Shown piece after piece: positions 39,386 to 50,519 of a stretch of 64,000 nt of DNA. A program made the translations under genes and the position numbers. A model generated the notes under the pieces. It was not told the DNA's origin. It saw nothing but the letters and a program-made list of their open reading frames with translations, and ran no database searches. The DNA is from Lysobacter sp. KIS68-7 (lineage in GTDB: Bacteria > Pseudomonadota > Gammaproteobacteria > Xanthomonadales > Xanthomonadaceae). Within the stretch, counting starts at the first letter, position 1; every line of letters starts with the position of its first letter. The stretch spans positions 62,001-126,000 of the forward strand of contig NZ_CP089925.1 in the NCBI RefSeq assembly GCF_021284745.1. Reading direction: 5' to 3'.

Positions 39386-39416
39386 AACGCCCCGCCCCCG
39401 CGGGGCGTTTCTTTTT
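39386..39416 (+). terminator. Intrinsic terminator of the GlsB-like gene
   Basis: A 9-bp stem aacgccccg/cggggcgtt around a C-rich loop, followed by a T-rich tract (39408-39416). Oriented for the plus strand. Confidence 0.9.
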
Positions 39417-39420
39417 TGCG

Positions 39421-40833
39421 TCAGCCCGTCCGGCCGTAGGCGTCCTCGTAGCGGACGATGTCGTCTTCGCCGAGGTAGTCGCCGGACTGCACTTCGATCA
39501 GCTCCAGCATCTGCTCGCCGGGATTCTGCAGGCGATGGCGCTCGCCGATCGGGATGTAGGTGGATTCGTTCGCGCGCAGGTCGAAGACATCGTCGCCGCG
39601 CGTCACGCGCGCGATGCCGCGCACGACGATCCAATGTTCGGCGCGGTGTTTGTGCGATTGGAGCGAAAGTGTCGCGCCCGGCTTCACCTTGATGCGCTTG
39701 ACCTGGAAGCCTTCGCCGACGTCCACGGAGTCGTAGCTGCCCCACGGGCGATGCACTTCGCGATGCAACGACACCTGCGTGCGCTGCGCGGCCTTCAGCT
39801 GCGCCACCACGTCCTTGACCTGCTGCACGCGGTCCTTGCGCGCGACGAGGACCGCGTCGTCGGTTTCCACCACGACCAGGTCGTCCACGCCGACCAGCGC
39901 GACCAGGCGGCGCGCGTAGGCATAACTGTTGCGGCTGTCGACCGAGATGACGTCGCCCTGGTGCGCATTGCCGTCGGCATCGCGCGCCGTCACGTCCCAC
40001 AGCGCCGACCAGGACCCGACGTCGTTCCAGCCGATGTCCACGGGCAACACCATCGCCGCGTCCGTGCGTTCCATCACCGCGTAGTCGATGGAGTCGGACG
40101 GGCAAGCCGCGAAGGCCGCCGCATCCAGGCGCACGAAATCGCCGTCGCGCTTGGCCGCATCCAGCGACGCGCGACAGGCGGCGACGATGTCGGGACGGAA
40201 GCGTTCGAGTTCTGCGAGCACCACCGACGCACGGAACAGGAACATGCCGCTGTTCCAGTAATACCCGCCTTCGCGGACGTAATGTTCCGCGGTGGCGTGG
40301 TCGGGCTTCTCGACGAAGCGACGCACGTGACGCACGCCGCGCGCGTTGGCGTCCGCTTCGATGTAACCGAATCCGGTTTCCGGCGCCGTCGGCACGATGC
40401 CGAAGGTGACGAGCTTGCCTTCGGCCGCTGCCGCGCTCGCGGTATGCACGGCGACGCGGAACGCATCGACGTCGCCGACAACGTGGTCGGACGGCAGCAC
40501 CAGCAGCAAGGGATCGGCGCCGTCGTCCAGGGCCTGCAACGCGGCGACGGCAATCGCCGGCGCGGTGTTGCGCCCCACGGGTTCGAGCACGATGCGCGGC
40601 ACGGGCGCGCCGACGAGGCGCAACTGCTCGGCCACGAGGAATCGATGGGCTTCGTTGGCGACCACGATCGGGGGCGTGTCGCCCGCAAGCGGGGCGGCGC
40701 GCAGCCACGTGGCCTGGAGCATCGTGTCCTCGCCGACCAGCGGGAGGAACTGCTTCGGATAGGCTTCGCGCGAGAGCGGCCACAGCCGCGTGCCCGAACC
40801 GCCCGACAACAACACCGGCTGGAGTGGGATCAT
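39421..40833 (-). CDS. xanB: Mannose-1-P guanylyltransferase / mannose-6-P isomerase
   Basis: A bifunctional enzyme giving GDP-mannose for exopolysaccharide and LPS. Of 470 residues, the N-terminal part is a nucleotidyltransferase (GGSGTRLWPLSR, FVEKPD, NSGMFLFR) and the C-terminal part a cupin isomerase (SLQSHKHRAEHWIVVRG). ATG at 40833 is preferred over the preceding GTG at 40836. It is divergent from amgK with a 47-base gap. The xanA phosphomannomutase partner is not in the window. Confidence 0.94.
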   Translation of the reverse strand: MIPLQPVLLSGGSGTRLWPLSREAYPKQFLPLVGEDTMLQATWLRAAPLAGDTPPIVVANEAHRFLVAEQLRLVGAPVPRIVLEPVGRNTAPAIAVAALQALDDGADPLLLVLPSDHVVGDVDAFRVAVHTASAAAAEGKLVTFGIVPTAPETGFGYIEADANARGVRHVRRFVEKPDHATAEHYVREGGYYWNSGMFLFRASVVLAELERFRPDIVAACRASLDAAKRDGDFVRLDAAAFAACPSDSIDYAVMERTDAAMVLPVDIGWNDVGSWSALWDVTARDADGNAHQGDVISVDSRNSYAYARRLVALVGVDDLVVVETDDAVLVARKDRVQQVKDVVAQLKAAQRTQVSLHREVHRPWGSYDSVDVGEGFQVKRIKVKPGATLSLQSHKHRAEHWIVVRGIARVTRGDDVFDLRANESTYIPIGERHRLQNPGEQMLELIEVQSGDYLGEDDIVRYEDAYGRTG

Positions 40834-40880
40834 CACCGTCTCGCCCGTTTCATTGCCGGCAGTTTAACCTTCGCGCACTT

Positions 40881-41921
40881 ATGACCGATACCGCCGCCAC
40901 GCCCACGACCCTTCCGCGCGAAACGCAGCGCCTGGACTGGGCCCGACACGCCACGCACGACGCCGACCTCGGCCTCGCGCGCGCTTCCGCCGACGCCGGC
41001 TTCCGCAGCTACTGGCGCACGACCGGCACCGAGCCGAGCCGCATCGTCATGGACTCGCCGCCCGACAAGGAAGACGTGAAGCCCTGGCTGCGCATCCGCG
41101 CGCTGCTCGAAGGAAACGGCGTGCGCGTGCCGCACCTGCTCGCCGAAGACACCGAACACGGTTTCCTGTTGCTCGAAGACCTCGGCCCGGACACCTACCT
41201 GCACGTCCTGCATGCCGACAACGCCGATGCCTTGTTCGACGATGCGATCACGCAACTGCTGCGCATCCAGGCCACGCCGATCCCCGAAGGCATGCCGGTC
41301 TACGACGAAGCCTTGCTGCTGCGCGAACTGCGCCTGTTCGACGAGTGGTTCCTCGGCAAGCACCTGGCGATCGTGCCGGACGTGCACGACGAGCAGACGC
41401 TCGAGCGCGTGCATCGCGTGCTGATCGACGCGGCCCTGGCGCAACCGCAGGTGTTCGTGCATCGCGATTTCATGCCGCGCAACCTGATGCCCGCCGCCGA
41501 CGGTCCCGCCGTGCTCGATTTCCAGGATGCGGTGAAGGGCCCGATCGCCTACGACCCGCTGTGCCTGTTCAAGGACGCCTTCGTCAGCTGGCCGCAGGCG
41601 CGCATCGATGCATGGCTCGATCGCTACCACGCGCGCGCCGTCGACGCAGGCCTGCCGGTGCCGCCGCTCGAACGCTTCCGCCGCGACGTCGACCTGATCG
41701 GCGTGCATCGCCACCTCAAGGTGATCGGGATCTTCGCGCGCCTGCACCATCGCGACAACAAACAGCATTACCTGGAAGACGCGCCGCGCTTCTTCGCCTA
41801 CCTAGACCACGTGCTGCCGAAGTATCCGGAACTCGCGCCGCTGGCCGAATTGATCGAACGGCGCGTCAAACCGACGCTCGTCGAATACGCGCACTGGACC
41901 GACGGAACGGGCGACGAATGA
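40881..41921 (+). CDS. amgK: N-acetylmuramate/N-acetylglucosamine anomeric kinase
   Basis: A 346-residue kinase of the aminoglycoside-phosphotransferase fold with the Brenner motif HRDFMPRNLM and the metal motif LDFQDA. Followed directly by murU (ATGA overlap), it matches AmgK, which phosphorylates MurNAc at C1 in the peptidoglycan recycling route known from Pseudomonas putida. This route returns wall sugars to UDP-MurNAc without MurA. The identification rests on the murU pairing as well as length and motifs. Confidence 0.9.
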   Translation: MTDTAATPTTLPRETQRLDWARHATHDADLGLARASADAGFRSYWRTTGTEPSRIVMDSPPDKEDVKPWLRIRALLEGNGVRVPHLLAEDTEHGFLLLEDLGPDTYLHVLHADNADALFDDAITQLLRIQATPIPEGMPVYDEALLLRELRLFDEWFLGKHLAIVPDVHDEQTLERVHRVLIDAALAQPQVFVHRDFMPRNLMPAADGPAVLDFQDAVKGPIAYDPLCLFKDAFVSWPQARIDAWLDRYHARAVDAGLPVPPLERFRRDVDLIGVHRHLKVIGIFARLHHRDNKQHYLEDAPRFFAYLDHVLPKYPELAPLAELIERRVKPTLVEYAHWTDGTGDE

Positions 41922-42619
41922 AGGCGCTCGTCCTCGCCGCCGGCCTCGGCGAACGCATGCGGCCGCTGACGAACACGACGCCCAAGCCCCTGCTCGAAGC
42001 AGGCGGCAAGCCCTTGATCGCCTGGCATCTCGAACGGCTCGCCGCCATCGGCGTTCGCGACGTCGTCGTCAACACGAGCTGGCTCGCGCCGCGCTTTCCC
42101 GAAGTGCTTGGCGATGGCGAACGCTGGGGCCTGAAACTCCATTTCGTGTACGAAGGCCCGACGCCGCTCGAGACCGGCGGCGGCATGCTCAACGCATTGC
42201 CCTTGCTCGGCGATGCACCGTTCCTCGCGGTCAACGGCGATGTGTGGACGGACTTCGATTTCGCGCGCTTGCCAAAGGAGCCTCGCGGCGTCGCGCACCT
42301 GGTGCTGGTCGACAATCCGCCGCAGCATCCCGCCGGTGATTTCGCACTGCATGCAGGCGGACGTGTCGACGATGCAACCGAAGGGCGCCTGACGTTTTCC
42401 GGCATCGGCCTCTATCGCCCGACCTTGTTCGACGGTTGGCGCGAGATCATCGGCAACGCCCTCGGCGCGGACGAAACACCGCCCCGCTTCCGCACACCGC
42501 CCTTGCTGCGCGCCGCGATGGCGCGTGGCGAGGTCGACGGCATGCACCACGCGGGGCGATGGACGGATGTCGGCACGCCGCAACGCCTGGCCGAGCTCGA
42601 CGCTGCGCTGCGCGCCTAA
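41918..42619 (+). CDS. murU: N-acetylmuramate-1-phosphate uridylyltransferase
   Basis: A 233-residue nucleotidyltransferase (LAAGLGERMRPLT at residues 6-18, KPLL, NGDVWTDFDF) that makes UDP-MurNAc from MurNAc-1-phosphate. It is translationally coupled to amgK. Its stop lies two bases from the convergent hda stop, leaving no room for a separate terminator. The AmgK-MurU route gives partial resistance to fosfomycin in Pseudomonas. Confidence 0.92.
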   Translation: MKALVLAAGLGERMRPLTNTTPKPLLEAGGKPLIAWHLERLAAIGVRDVVVNTSWLAPRFPEVLGDGERWGLKLHFVYEGPTPLETGGGMLNALPLLGDAPFLAVNGDVWTDFDFARLPKEPRGVAHLVLVDNPPQHPAGDFALHAGGRVDDATEGRLTFSGIGLYRPTLFDGWREIIGNALGADETPPRFRTPPLLRAAMARGEVDGMHHAGRWTDVGTPQRLAELDAALRA

Positions 42620-42621
42620 GC

Positions 42622-43320
42622 CTAGCCTTCGCCCAAGGTCTGCTTGAGGAACGGCACGGTGACGCGTCGCTGCGCTGCGAGCGACGCGCGATCGAGCACG
42701 TCGAGCAATCCCGTCAGCGTGACGAGGTCGCGCCCGCGCCGACGCAGCAACCAATCGATCGCCGCATCGTCGAGCGACAAACCGCGCCGACGCGCGCGTT
42801 CGCGCAACACTTCGCGCCGCGCATCGTCGTCGAGCGGCGTCAGCACGATGCGCGCGCATTGCGACAGCCGCGAGCGCAGATCGGGCAAGGTGAGGGGCAG
42901 CGCGTCAGGCGCCACACTCGCCGTATAGAGCACGCCGGCACCCGCCGCACGCGCACGATTATGGAAATCGAACAGCGCCACTTCGTCGTCGCGATGGCCC
43001 GCGATCGCATCCAGGCCGTCGAGCGCAACGAGCGCGCGATCGTCGAACGCCTCAAGCGCATCGCGCAATCGCCCGGCCGCGGCCTTCAAGGGCACGTAGG
43101 CCGCAGCGCGCCCCGCCGCTTCCGCAGCCGCGCACGCAGCCAGCGCGAGATGCGTCTTCCCCACACCCGCCGGCCCCGCGACATACACCCAATCCGCCCC
43201 CTGCACGCCGGCCAGGGCCTGCAATTGCGCGAGCGCACCAAGCGGTGGTGCGACGAAGGCCTCCAACCGCTGGTCCGGCGGATAGCGCAGGGCCAGCGGC
43301 AGCTGCGGAGCAGGCGACAT
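42622..43320 (-). CDS. hda: DnaA regulatory inactivator Hda
   Basis: A 232-residue AAA+ protein related to DnaA domain III. It has the N-terminal clamp-binding motif QLPLAL, Walker A GPAGVGKTH and Walker B LVALDGLDAI. With the beta clamp, Hda stimulates ATP hydrolysis by DnaA and prevents re-initiation. It is the last of three co-oriented genes (DUF2066, permease, hda), a gene order common in gammaproteobacteria. Confidence 0.92.
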   Translation of the reverse strand: MSPAPQLPLALRYPPDQRLEAFVAPPLGALAQLQALAGVQGADWVYVAGPAGVGKTHLALAACAAAEAAGRAAAYVPLKAAAGRLRDALEAFDDRALVALDGLDAIAGHRDDEVALFDFHNRARAAGAGVLYTASVAPDALPLTLPDLRSRLSQCARIVLTPLDDDARREVLRERARRRGLSLDDAAIDWLLRRRGRDLVTLTGLLDVLDRASLAAQRRVTVPFLKQTLGEG

Positions 43321-43331
43321 CGTGCGTGGGA

Positions 43332-44483
43332 TCAGACGTGGTCGTCGTTGGGCGCAGGACGATCGATGCCCGCGTCGACGAACTCGTCGAGTTCGATGCC
43401 CGGCCGATCGCCCGCGTACAGGCGGCTGTGCGTGTAACGCTCGTGCGCGTAGCGCAACAGCACGTTCGCGATCGCCGCCACCGGCAGTGCAAGCAGCACG
43501 CCGAGGAAGCCGAACAACTGCCCGCCCGCCATGATCGCGAAGATCACCGCGACCGGATGCAGGCCGATCTTGTTGCCCACCAGGCGCGGCGTGAGCACGT
43601 AGCTTTCGATCACCTGCCCGACGCCGAACACGCCCAACACCAGTGCGACGTGGTACCAGTCACCGAACTGCACGAGCGCCGCGAGCACGCCGAGGAACAC
43701 ACCCGTGGCCGGGCCGAGGTAAGGCACGAAGCTTACGAGCCCCGCGATGAATCCGATCAGCAGGCCGAGGTCCAGCCCCACCGCCCACAAGCCGATCGCA
43801 TACAGCACGCCCAGCACCAGCATCACGCTGAACTGCCCGCGCAGGAAGGCGCCGAGCACCTGGTCGGATTCCTTCGCCAGGCGCGACACCGTGCCGATGT
43901 GGTCGCGCGGCACGAGCGCGGCCACGCGTTCCTTCAGCAGGTCCCAATCGCGCAGGAAGTAGAAGGTCAGGAACGGCACGAGCACCACGTTCGCGATCCA
44001 CGCCACGAGCGCAAAGCCCGAGGCCGACAGGTACCCGAGCATGGTCGCGGCGATGCCGCCCGCGCGTTCCCAGTGATCGCGGATCAGCGCAAAGACGCGA
44101 TCCGGATCCAGCCACGACAGCAACTGGAAGCCGGTCTTGCGTTCCACCCACGGCAAGGCAGTGCCGATGAACCAATCGCGATAGGTCGGCAGGGATTCGA
44201 TCAGTGTGCTCAGTTGCTTTTCGACCAGCGGCAGCAGCAGGACGAGCGTGATGAGCACGGCCAGCGTCATCGCGCCGAACACGAGCACGACCGCGACGTG
44301 GCGCGACCAGCCGCGACGCTGCAGGCGATCCACCGTGGGATCGCCGAGCCAGCCGAGCAAGGCCGCGAACACGAAGGGCGTGAGGATCGGTGCGAGCAGC
44401 CAGATGACACAGGCCGACGCGACAAGGATCGCAGCCCATTGCCAGCGGCGGGCGATGGGCGATGCGGCGGGCGTGGTGTCCAT
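43332..44483 (-). CDS. AI-2E/PerM-family permease
   Basis: A 383-residue inner-membrane protein with about seven to eight helices: a pair at 17-50, one near 65-88, then a cluster from about 165 to 345 containing VLVPFLTFYFLRDW and the family block GLVSFVPYLGPATGVFLG. The family was named after autoinducer-2 export, but most members have other or unknown roles. The start overlaps the DUF2066 stop by one base. Confidence 0.9.
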   Translation of the reverse strand: MDTTPAASPIARRWQWAAILVASACVIWLLAPILTPFVFAALLGWLGDPTVDRLQRRGWSRHVAVVLVFGAMTLAVLITLVLLLPLVEKQLSTLIESLPTYRDWFIGTALPWVERKTGFQLLSWLDPDRVFALIRDHWERAGGIAATMLGYLSASGFALVAWIANVVLVPFLTFYFLRDWDLLKERVAALVPRDHIGTVSRLAKESDQVLGAFLRGQFSVMLVLGVLYAIGLWAVGLDLGLLIGFIAGLVSFVPYLGPATGVFLGVLAALVQFGDWYHVALVLGVFGVGQVIESYVLTPRLVGNKIGLHPVAVIFAIMAGGQLFGFLGVLLALPVAAIANVLLRYAHERYTHSRLYAGDRPGIELDEFVDAGIDRPAPNDDHV

Positions 44484-45568
44484 CAGCGCAGGTGCAGCAC
44501 GGGCACGGTGGAGCTGGTGGGCAGTTCGCTTTCGTCGGCGTAGAGCACTTCACCCGTGCCGAGCATGCGCTTGAGCCCCGGCATGCCCGTGATGAGGTCG
44601 AGTTCGACCACGAGCGCATCGGCATTCGCGCGCACCGGCGCGACGCCGCGCACGACGGTCAGGCCCTGCAGGTAGGACACCGCGCGCAGGTAATCCTCGC
44701 TGCTGCGGATGCCGTCGATCTGCACGGTGTAGCGGCCCGGTTCGCCGGCGGCCGTGCTGCGCTTGGCGTACTTCTTCGAGAGCGCGTCGGCGGCGCCGTC
44801 GGCGCCGGTGGCCATCGCGCGGCGCGCATCGGGCTGCGTGCCTTCCCAACTCGACAGCACCTTGCCGCTGTCGACGAAGGTCCATTCGGCCGTCCAGCCG
44901 CCTTCCGGCGCACGGTAGAGCTTGCCGATCAGCTGCATCGGCGGGGCATAACGCGAGGACAGGCGCGCGATCGCGGCGGTATCGCCGCGCCAGATCGCAC
45001 CGACGGCCGCTTGTTCCGCGGCGCTGCCCGCCGGCAGGCCGAGGCGATAGCCGCGTTCGACCGCCCGGTCGAGCACCGCGCGCGCGGCGTTGGTCTGCGC
45101 CAGCGCGACCAAGCGCGGGCCGCGGCCGTCGTCGATGGCGAGCCACAGCACCGGCTTGGGGCGCGGTTCCGGCCAGATCGGCAGGCCCAGCGTGGCGGCC
45201 ATGCCGTCCACCTGGTCCTGGTCGAAGCGGACGATCAGCGTCGTGGTGAAGGTCGGCGCGCCGGAGGGCGAGCGGCCTTCGTCCTGGCGGTAGTCGTAGC
45301 TTTCGACGTAATCGCGGGCGTGGCGCATTTCCTGGCCCACGCCGGGCAGGCCGGCGGCATTCTTGGTCCCGGTGAGCTTGCCCAGCACCTGCGACAGCGC
45401 GCGCGCGAACCCGGCATTGCGCTCGGCCTCGCCCTGCCCGTTGACGTTGATCTCGGACTGGTACGCCCCTTGCGCACCCGCACGATCGCCTTCCACGCGC
45501 TGCGCGAAGGCCGTGCCCAGCGCCAGCCACAACGCGAGCGCACCCACCAAGCGAATTGCCAGCCGCAT
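44483..45568 (-). CDS. DUF2066-family exported protein
   Basis: A 361-residue protein with a signal peptide ([21 protein letters not shown]) and the DUF2066 core ([18 protein letters not shown] near the N-terminus, [31 protein letters not shown]). The ATG at 45568 is supported by AGGGA seven bases upstream; another ATG lies at 45583. Function unknown. Its divergent position to purM, and hda downstream, is conserved in many gammaproteobacteria. Confidence 0.87.
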   Translation of the reverse strand: MRLAIRLVGALALWLALGTAFAQRVEGDRAGAQGAYQSEINVNGQGEAERNAGFARALSQVLGKLTGTKNAAGLPGVGQEMRHARDYVESYDYRQDEGRSPSGAPTFTTTLIVRFDQDQVDGMAATLGLPIWPEPRPKPVLWLAIDDGRGPRLVALAQTNAARAVLDRAVERGYRLGLPAGSAAEQAAVGAIWRGDTAAIARLSSRYAPPMQLIGKLYRAPEGGWTAEWTFVDSGKVLSSWEGTQPDARRAMATGADGAADALSKKYAKRSTAAGEPGRYTVQIDGIRSSEDYLRAVSYLQGLTVVRGVAPVRANADALVVELDLITGMPGLKRMLGTGEVLYADESELPTSSTVPVLHLR

Positions 45569-45636
45569 CCTTCGTCCCTGCATGCCGATTCCGCGGTCAT
45601 GGTGCCGCAGGCCCGCCCGTCGCGTCCAACCCGGGC

Positions 45637-45642
45637 TAAAAT
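45637..45642 (+). promoter_or_regulatory. Probable -10 box of purM
   Basis: TAAAAT followed by CGCGGC, about 45 bases before the purM GTG. No clear PurR-like operator is visible. Confidence 0.55.
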
Positions 45643-45686
45643 CGCGGCCCTTGCCGCATACCGGCGTTGCACGGCGATCCCCCGCA

Positions 45687-46721
45687 GTGACCACCCCCAC
45701 TCCGCTCACCTACCGGGACGCCGGCGTCGACATCGACGCGGGCAACGCCGTCGTCGAACGCATCAAACCGCTGGTCAAGCGCAGCTTCCGGCCGGAAGTG
45801 ATGGGCGGCCTCGGCGGCTTCGGCGCGATGTTCGACCTCTCCGGCAAGTACAAGGAACCGGTGCTCGTCTCCGGCACCGACGGCGTCGGCACCAAGCTCA
45901 AGCTCGCGCAGCAGCTCAACCGCCACGACACCATCGGCATCGACCTGGTCGCGATGTGCGTCAACGACGTGCTCGTGCAGGGCGCCGAGCCGCTGTTCTT
46001 CCTCGATTACTTCGCCACCGGCAAGCTCGACGTCGACACGACGGTCGCGGTCGTCGGCGGCATCGCGCGCGGCTGCGAACTCTCCGGCTGCGCGCTGATC
46101 GGCGGCGAGACCGCCGAGATGCCCGACATGTATCCGCCGGGCGAATACGACCTCGCCGGCTTCTGCGTCGCCGCGGTGGAAAAATCGAAAATCCTCGATG
46201 GCGCCAAGGTGCGCGCCGGCGACGTGCTGCTCGGCATCGCGTCCTCGGGTCCGCATTCCAACGGTTACTCGCTGGTCCGCCGCATCTACGACCGCGCCGG
46301 CCGCCCGGCCGATCTCGACATCGGCGGTCGCAAGCTCGTCGACGCGCTGATGGAACCCACGCAGCTGTACGTCAAGCCGATCCTCGAACTGATTGGCAAG
46401 CATGACGTACACGCGATGGCGCACATCACCGGCGGCGGCCTCACCGAAAACATCATCCGCGTGATCCCCGACGGCCTCGGCCTCGACATCGAAGCCTCTT
46501 CGATCGTGCTGCCGCCCGTGTTCGATTGGCTGCAGCGCGAAGGCGCGGTGCCGAACGAGGAGATGTGGCGCACGTTCAACTGCGGCGTCGGCTTCGTGCT
46601 GGTGCTCGCGCCGGGCGATGTCGCCGCAGTGTCTTCGGAGCTGGAACGTCTCGGCCTCGCGCATCGCCCGATCGGCGCGGTCGTGGCGGCCAGCGGCGAC
46701 GAACGCGTGCGCATCGGCTGA
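45687..46721 (+). CDS. purM: Phosphoribosylformylglycinamidine cyclo-ligase
   Basis: Closes the imidazole ring to AIR in purine synthesis, 344 residues. Diagnostic segments include [49 protein letters not shown] and [11 protein letters not shown]. The GTG at 45687 was selected because it begins the conserved N-terminus ([15 protein letters not shown]) after the -10 box; no closer ATG exists. purN follows after two bases. Confidence 0.97.
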   Translation: MTTPTPLTYRDAGVDIDAGNAVVERIKPLVKRSFRPEVMGGLGGFGAMFDLSGKYKEPVLVSGTDGVGTKLKLAQQLNRHDTIGIDLVAMCVNDVLVQGAEPLFFLDYFATGKLDVDTTVAVVGGIARGCELSGCALIGGETAEMPDMYPPGEYDLAGFCVAAVEKSKILDGAKVRAGDVLLGIASSGPHSNGYSLVRRIYDRAGRPADLDIGGRKLVDALMEPTQLYVKPILELIGKHDVHAMAHITGGGLTENIIRVIPDGLGLDIEASSIVLPPVFDWLQREGAVPNEEMWRTFNCGVGFVLVLAPGDVAAVSSELERLGLAHRPIGAVVAASGDERVRIG

Positions 46722-46723
46722 CG

Positions 46724-47374
46724 ATGCGCCGCCTGGCGGTCCTCGTCTCCGGCCGCGGCAGCAACCTGCAGGCCCTCCTCGATGCCATCGCATCGGGCGC
46801 GCTCGATGCACAGGTCGTGGGCGTGTTCTCCGACAAGCTGCAGGCACCCGCGCTCGAACGCGTGATGCCTGCCTTGCGCTGGAGCCGCGATGCCAGGTCG
46901 TACGTGCATCGCGAGGAATTCGATGCCGAACTCGCCGATGCGATCGATGCCGTGCAACCCGATTGGGTGGTCTGCGCCGGCTACCTGCGCATGCTGGGCG
47001 ATGCCTTCGTCGCGCGTTTCCGCGGCCGCCTGTTGAACATCCATCCGTCGCTGCTGCCGGCCTATCGCGGCCTGCGAACGCATGCGCGCGCCATCGCCGA
47101 CGGCGCGACGGAGCACGGCGCCAGCGTCCACTTCGTCAGCCCGGAGCTCGATGCCGGCGCCGTCGTGGCCCAGGCCCGCGTCCCCGTGCTGCCGGGCGAT
47201 ACGCCCGACGCGCTGGCCCAACGCGTCCTGGGCATCGAACATCCGCTACTCGTGGCCGCCGTGAAGCTGGCCGTCGACGGGCGCGTGAAGGAAGACGGCG
47301 ACCGGGTCCTGTTCGACGGTCATCCGCTGTTGCGTCCGCTGCGCGTAGATTCCGCCGGACTTTTGGTTCCATGA
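46724..47374 (+). CDS. purN: Phosphoribosylglycinamide formyltransferase
   Basis: Transfers the formyl group of 10-formyl-THF to GAR. The 216-residue protein has the N-terminal VLVSGRGSNLQALLDA, the catalytic NIHPSLLPAYRG (Asn, His) and the Asp in DAGAVVAQ. It is immediately downstream of purM, the usual purMN pairing, and is followed by two DUF3108 genes that probably share the transcript. Confidence 0.96.
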   Translation: MRRLAVLVSGRGSNLQALLDAIASGALDAQVVGVFSDKLQAPALERVMPALRWSRDARSYVHREEFDAELADAIDAVQPDWVVCAGYLRMLGDAFVARFRGRLLNIHPSLLPAYRGLRTHARAIADGATEHGASVHFVSPELDAGAVVAQARVPVLPGDTPDALAQRVLGIEHPLLVAAVKLAVDGRVKEDGDRVLFDGHPLLRPLRVDSAGLLVP

Positions 47375-47396
47375 ATACGCCCCGGCCCCTGCCTCG

Positions 47397-48197
47397 ATGA
47401 ACGCCCGCCCCGCCCTGTGGTCCGCCTGCCTCGCCGTGCTCCTGCCGGCGGCCGTGGCCGTCGCGTGGGCGCAGGAGGCTGCGCAGACCGCACCGCCCGC
47501 CCCCGCCACGACCACCACGGCGCCGCCCGCGGTCGAAGCGCCGGTCCGCACGCTCGCGCCCTTCGATGCGCGTTATGCGGTTTTCCGCGACGGCAAGCCC
47601 CTGGGCGATGCCACGCTGCAACTCGTGTCCCTGGCGAATGCCCGCTGGCGCGTGGACCTGCACATCGAAGCCACGCACGGCCTGCTCGGTTTCGCCGGGC
47701 TGGACCTGCAACAGAGCACCGTGTTCGACGTCAACGGCCCGCACTACCGTCCGTTGAGCCAGAGCACCGTGCGCAAGGCGCTGTTCTCCAAGCGCATGGC
47801 GACCGGCGTTTACGATTGGTCGCGCCATGCGGCGCGTTGGACGGGCGACGTGAAGAAAACCCGCCGCGGCGACGTGGCCCTGCGCGAAGGCGACATGAGC
47901 GGCCTGCTCATCAACCTTGCCGTGTTGCGCGACGCCACGCCCGGCGCGACGCTGCAGTATCGTTTCGTCGACGATGGCCGCGCACGCGACCAGCAGTACC
48001 GCGTCGCGACCGAGCGCGAAACGCAGCAGATCGAAGACCTGAATTACGCCGCGTTGCGCGTGGACCGCGTCCACGCCGGCGCCGATGTCACCACGTTGTG
48101 GGTCGTCGAAGACGTCCCGATGCCCATCCGCATCCTGCAGCGCGACGACGAGGGCGGCACCCTCGAATTGCGCCTGATCGATTATCGAGAGGTATGA
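47397..48197 (+). CDS. DUF3108-family exported protein (first copy)
   Basis: A 266-residue periplasmic protein: signal peptide to AWAQ, Ala/Pro/Thr-rich linker (about 28-50), then the DUF3108 domain (FDARYAVFRDGKPLGDATLQL, YDWSRHAARWTGDV, QYRFVDDGRARDQQYRV). Its stop overlaps the second copy as ATGA. Function not known for the family; no catalytic motif is evident. The ribosome site is weak. Confidence 0.82.
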   Translation: MNARPALWSACLAVLLPAAVAVAWAQEAAQTAPPAPATTTTAPPAVEAPVRTLAPFDARYAVFRDGKPLGDATLQLVSLANARWRVDLHIEATHGLLGFAGLDLQQSTVFDVNGPHYRPLSQSTVRKALFSKRMATGVYDWSRHAARWTGDVKKTRRGDVALREGDMSGLLINLAVLRDATPGATLQYRFVDDGRARDQQYRVATERETQQIEDLNYAALRVDRVHAGADVTTLWVVEDVPMPIRILQRDDEGGTLELRLIDYREV

Positions 48198-48877
48198 CCA
48201 TGCGTCGATTGTTCGCCACGCTCCTCCTTGCGGCCGCCGTCGCGCTGCCCGCCTTCGCCGCACCCTCGGACCTCAAGCCCCTGGAAGCCGACTACACCGC
48301 CCGCTACATGGGCATGGAGGGCGCGGGGCACATTTCGCTCGCGCCGTCCGGCGGGCAGTGGACGTACACGCTGCGCATCAGCAGCAGCCTGGCCACGCTC
48401 AGCCAGAGCACCACGTTCGATGAAAAGGACGGCCACTGGCGTCCGCTGTCGGGGACCGACGCCGCAGCGGTGCTGATCAAGAAATCGAACAAGAACGCGC
48501 AGTACGACTGGGCGAAGGGCGAAGCGACCTGGTCGGGCGACGTGAAGCCCGATCGCGCCGGCCCGGTGAAGCTGCAGCCCGGCGACCTCGACGCGATGCT
48601 GCTGAACCTGGCCATCGCGCGCGACGTCAACGCGGGCAAGCCGCTGCACTACCGCATGGTGGACGACGGCCGCGCCAAGGACCTCACCTACACGGTGGTC
48701 GGCAAGGAAGCGATCAACATCGGCGGCAAGTCGAAGCAGGCGACCAAGGTGTCGCGCACCGACGGCAGGCGCGAGACGGTGTTGTGGATCGTCGACGGCC
48801 TGCCCGTGCCCGCGCGCATCCTGCAGCGCAAGGACGGTGCGGACGAGATCGACCTGCAGATCAAGTCGATGCCCTGA
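48194..48877 (+). CDS. DUF3108-family exported protein (second copy)
   Basis: A 227-residue paralogue of the preceding gene: signal peptide (RRLFATLLLAAAVALPAFA) and the same domain (ADYTARYMGMEGAGHISLA, AQYDWAKGEATWSGDVKPD, HYRMVDDGRAKDLTYTV). ATG at 48194 overlaps the upstream stop; ATG at 48200 is also possible. The two copies share the motif order YDW...W(S/T)GDV...MLLNLA...R.VDDGRA, so they are an old tandem duplication. Confidence 0.84.
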   Translation: MTMRRLFATLLLAAAVALPAFAAPSDLKPLEADYTARYMGMEGAGHISLAPSGGQWTYTLRISSSLATLSQSTTFDEKDGHWRPLSGTDAAAVLIKKSNKNAQYDWAKGEATWSGDVKPDRAGPVKLQPGDLDAMLLNLAIARDVNAGKPLHYRMVDDGRAKDLTYTVVGKEAINIGGKSKQATKVSRTDGRRETVLWIVDGLPVPARILQRKDGADEIDLQIKSMP

Positions 48878-48897
48878 GCACCACGACGCACGCAAAC

Positions 48898-48927
48898 AAA
48901 AAGCCCCGCGAATGCGGGGCTTTTTTT
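48898..48927. terminator. Bidirectional intrinsic terminator
   Basis: A stem aaagccccgc/gcggggcttt with loop gaat (48900-48923) is flanked by an A-rich tract on the left and seven T on the right. It can stop both the DUF3108 transcript and murA. Confidence 0.93.
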
Positions 48928-48946
48928 GTGCCGCCGGGAGCGTCCG

Positions 48947-50456
<1,510 letters not shown>

Positions 50457-50470
50457 TCGGGGTGGTCCTG

Positions 50471-50476
50471 TAAACT
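50471..50476 (+). promoter_or_regulatory. Probable -10 box of the kdsD operon
   Basis: TAAACT followed by GCGCCCC, 49 bases before kdsD, in the 63-base gap that also serves ibaG. Confidence 0.45.
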
Positions 50477-50519
50477 GCGCCCCTCAGTCTAGCGGAAGGC
50501 CCAGCGCCCAGCGCCCCAC

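Noticed and set aside
43332-44483. Autoinducer-2 exporter
   Set aside because: Family name only; no luxS or AI-2 genes are in view and most members have other roles.
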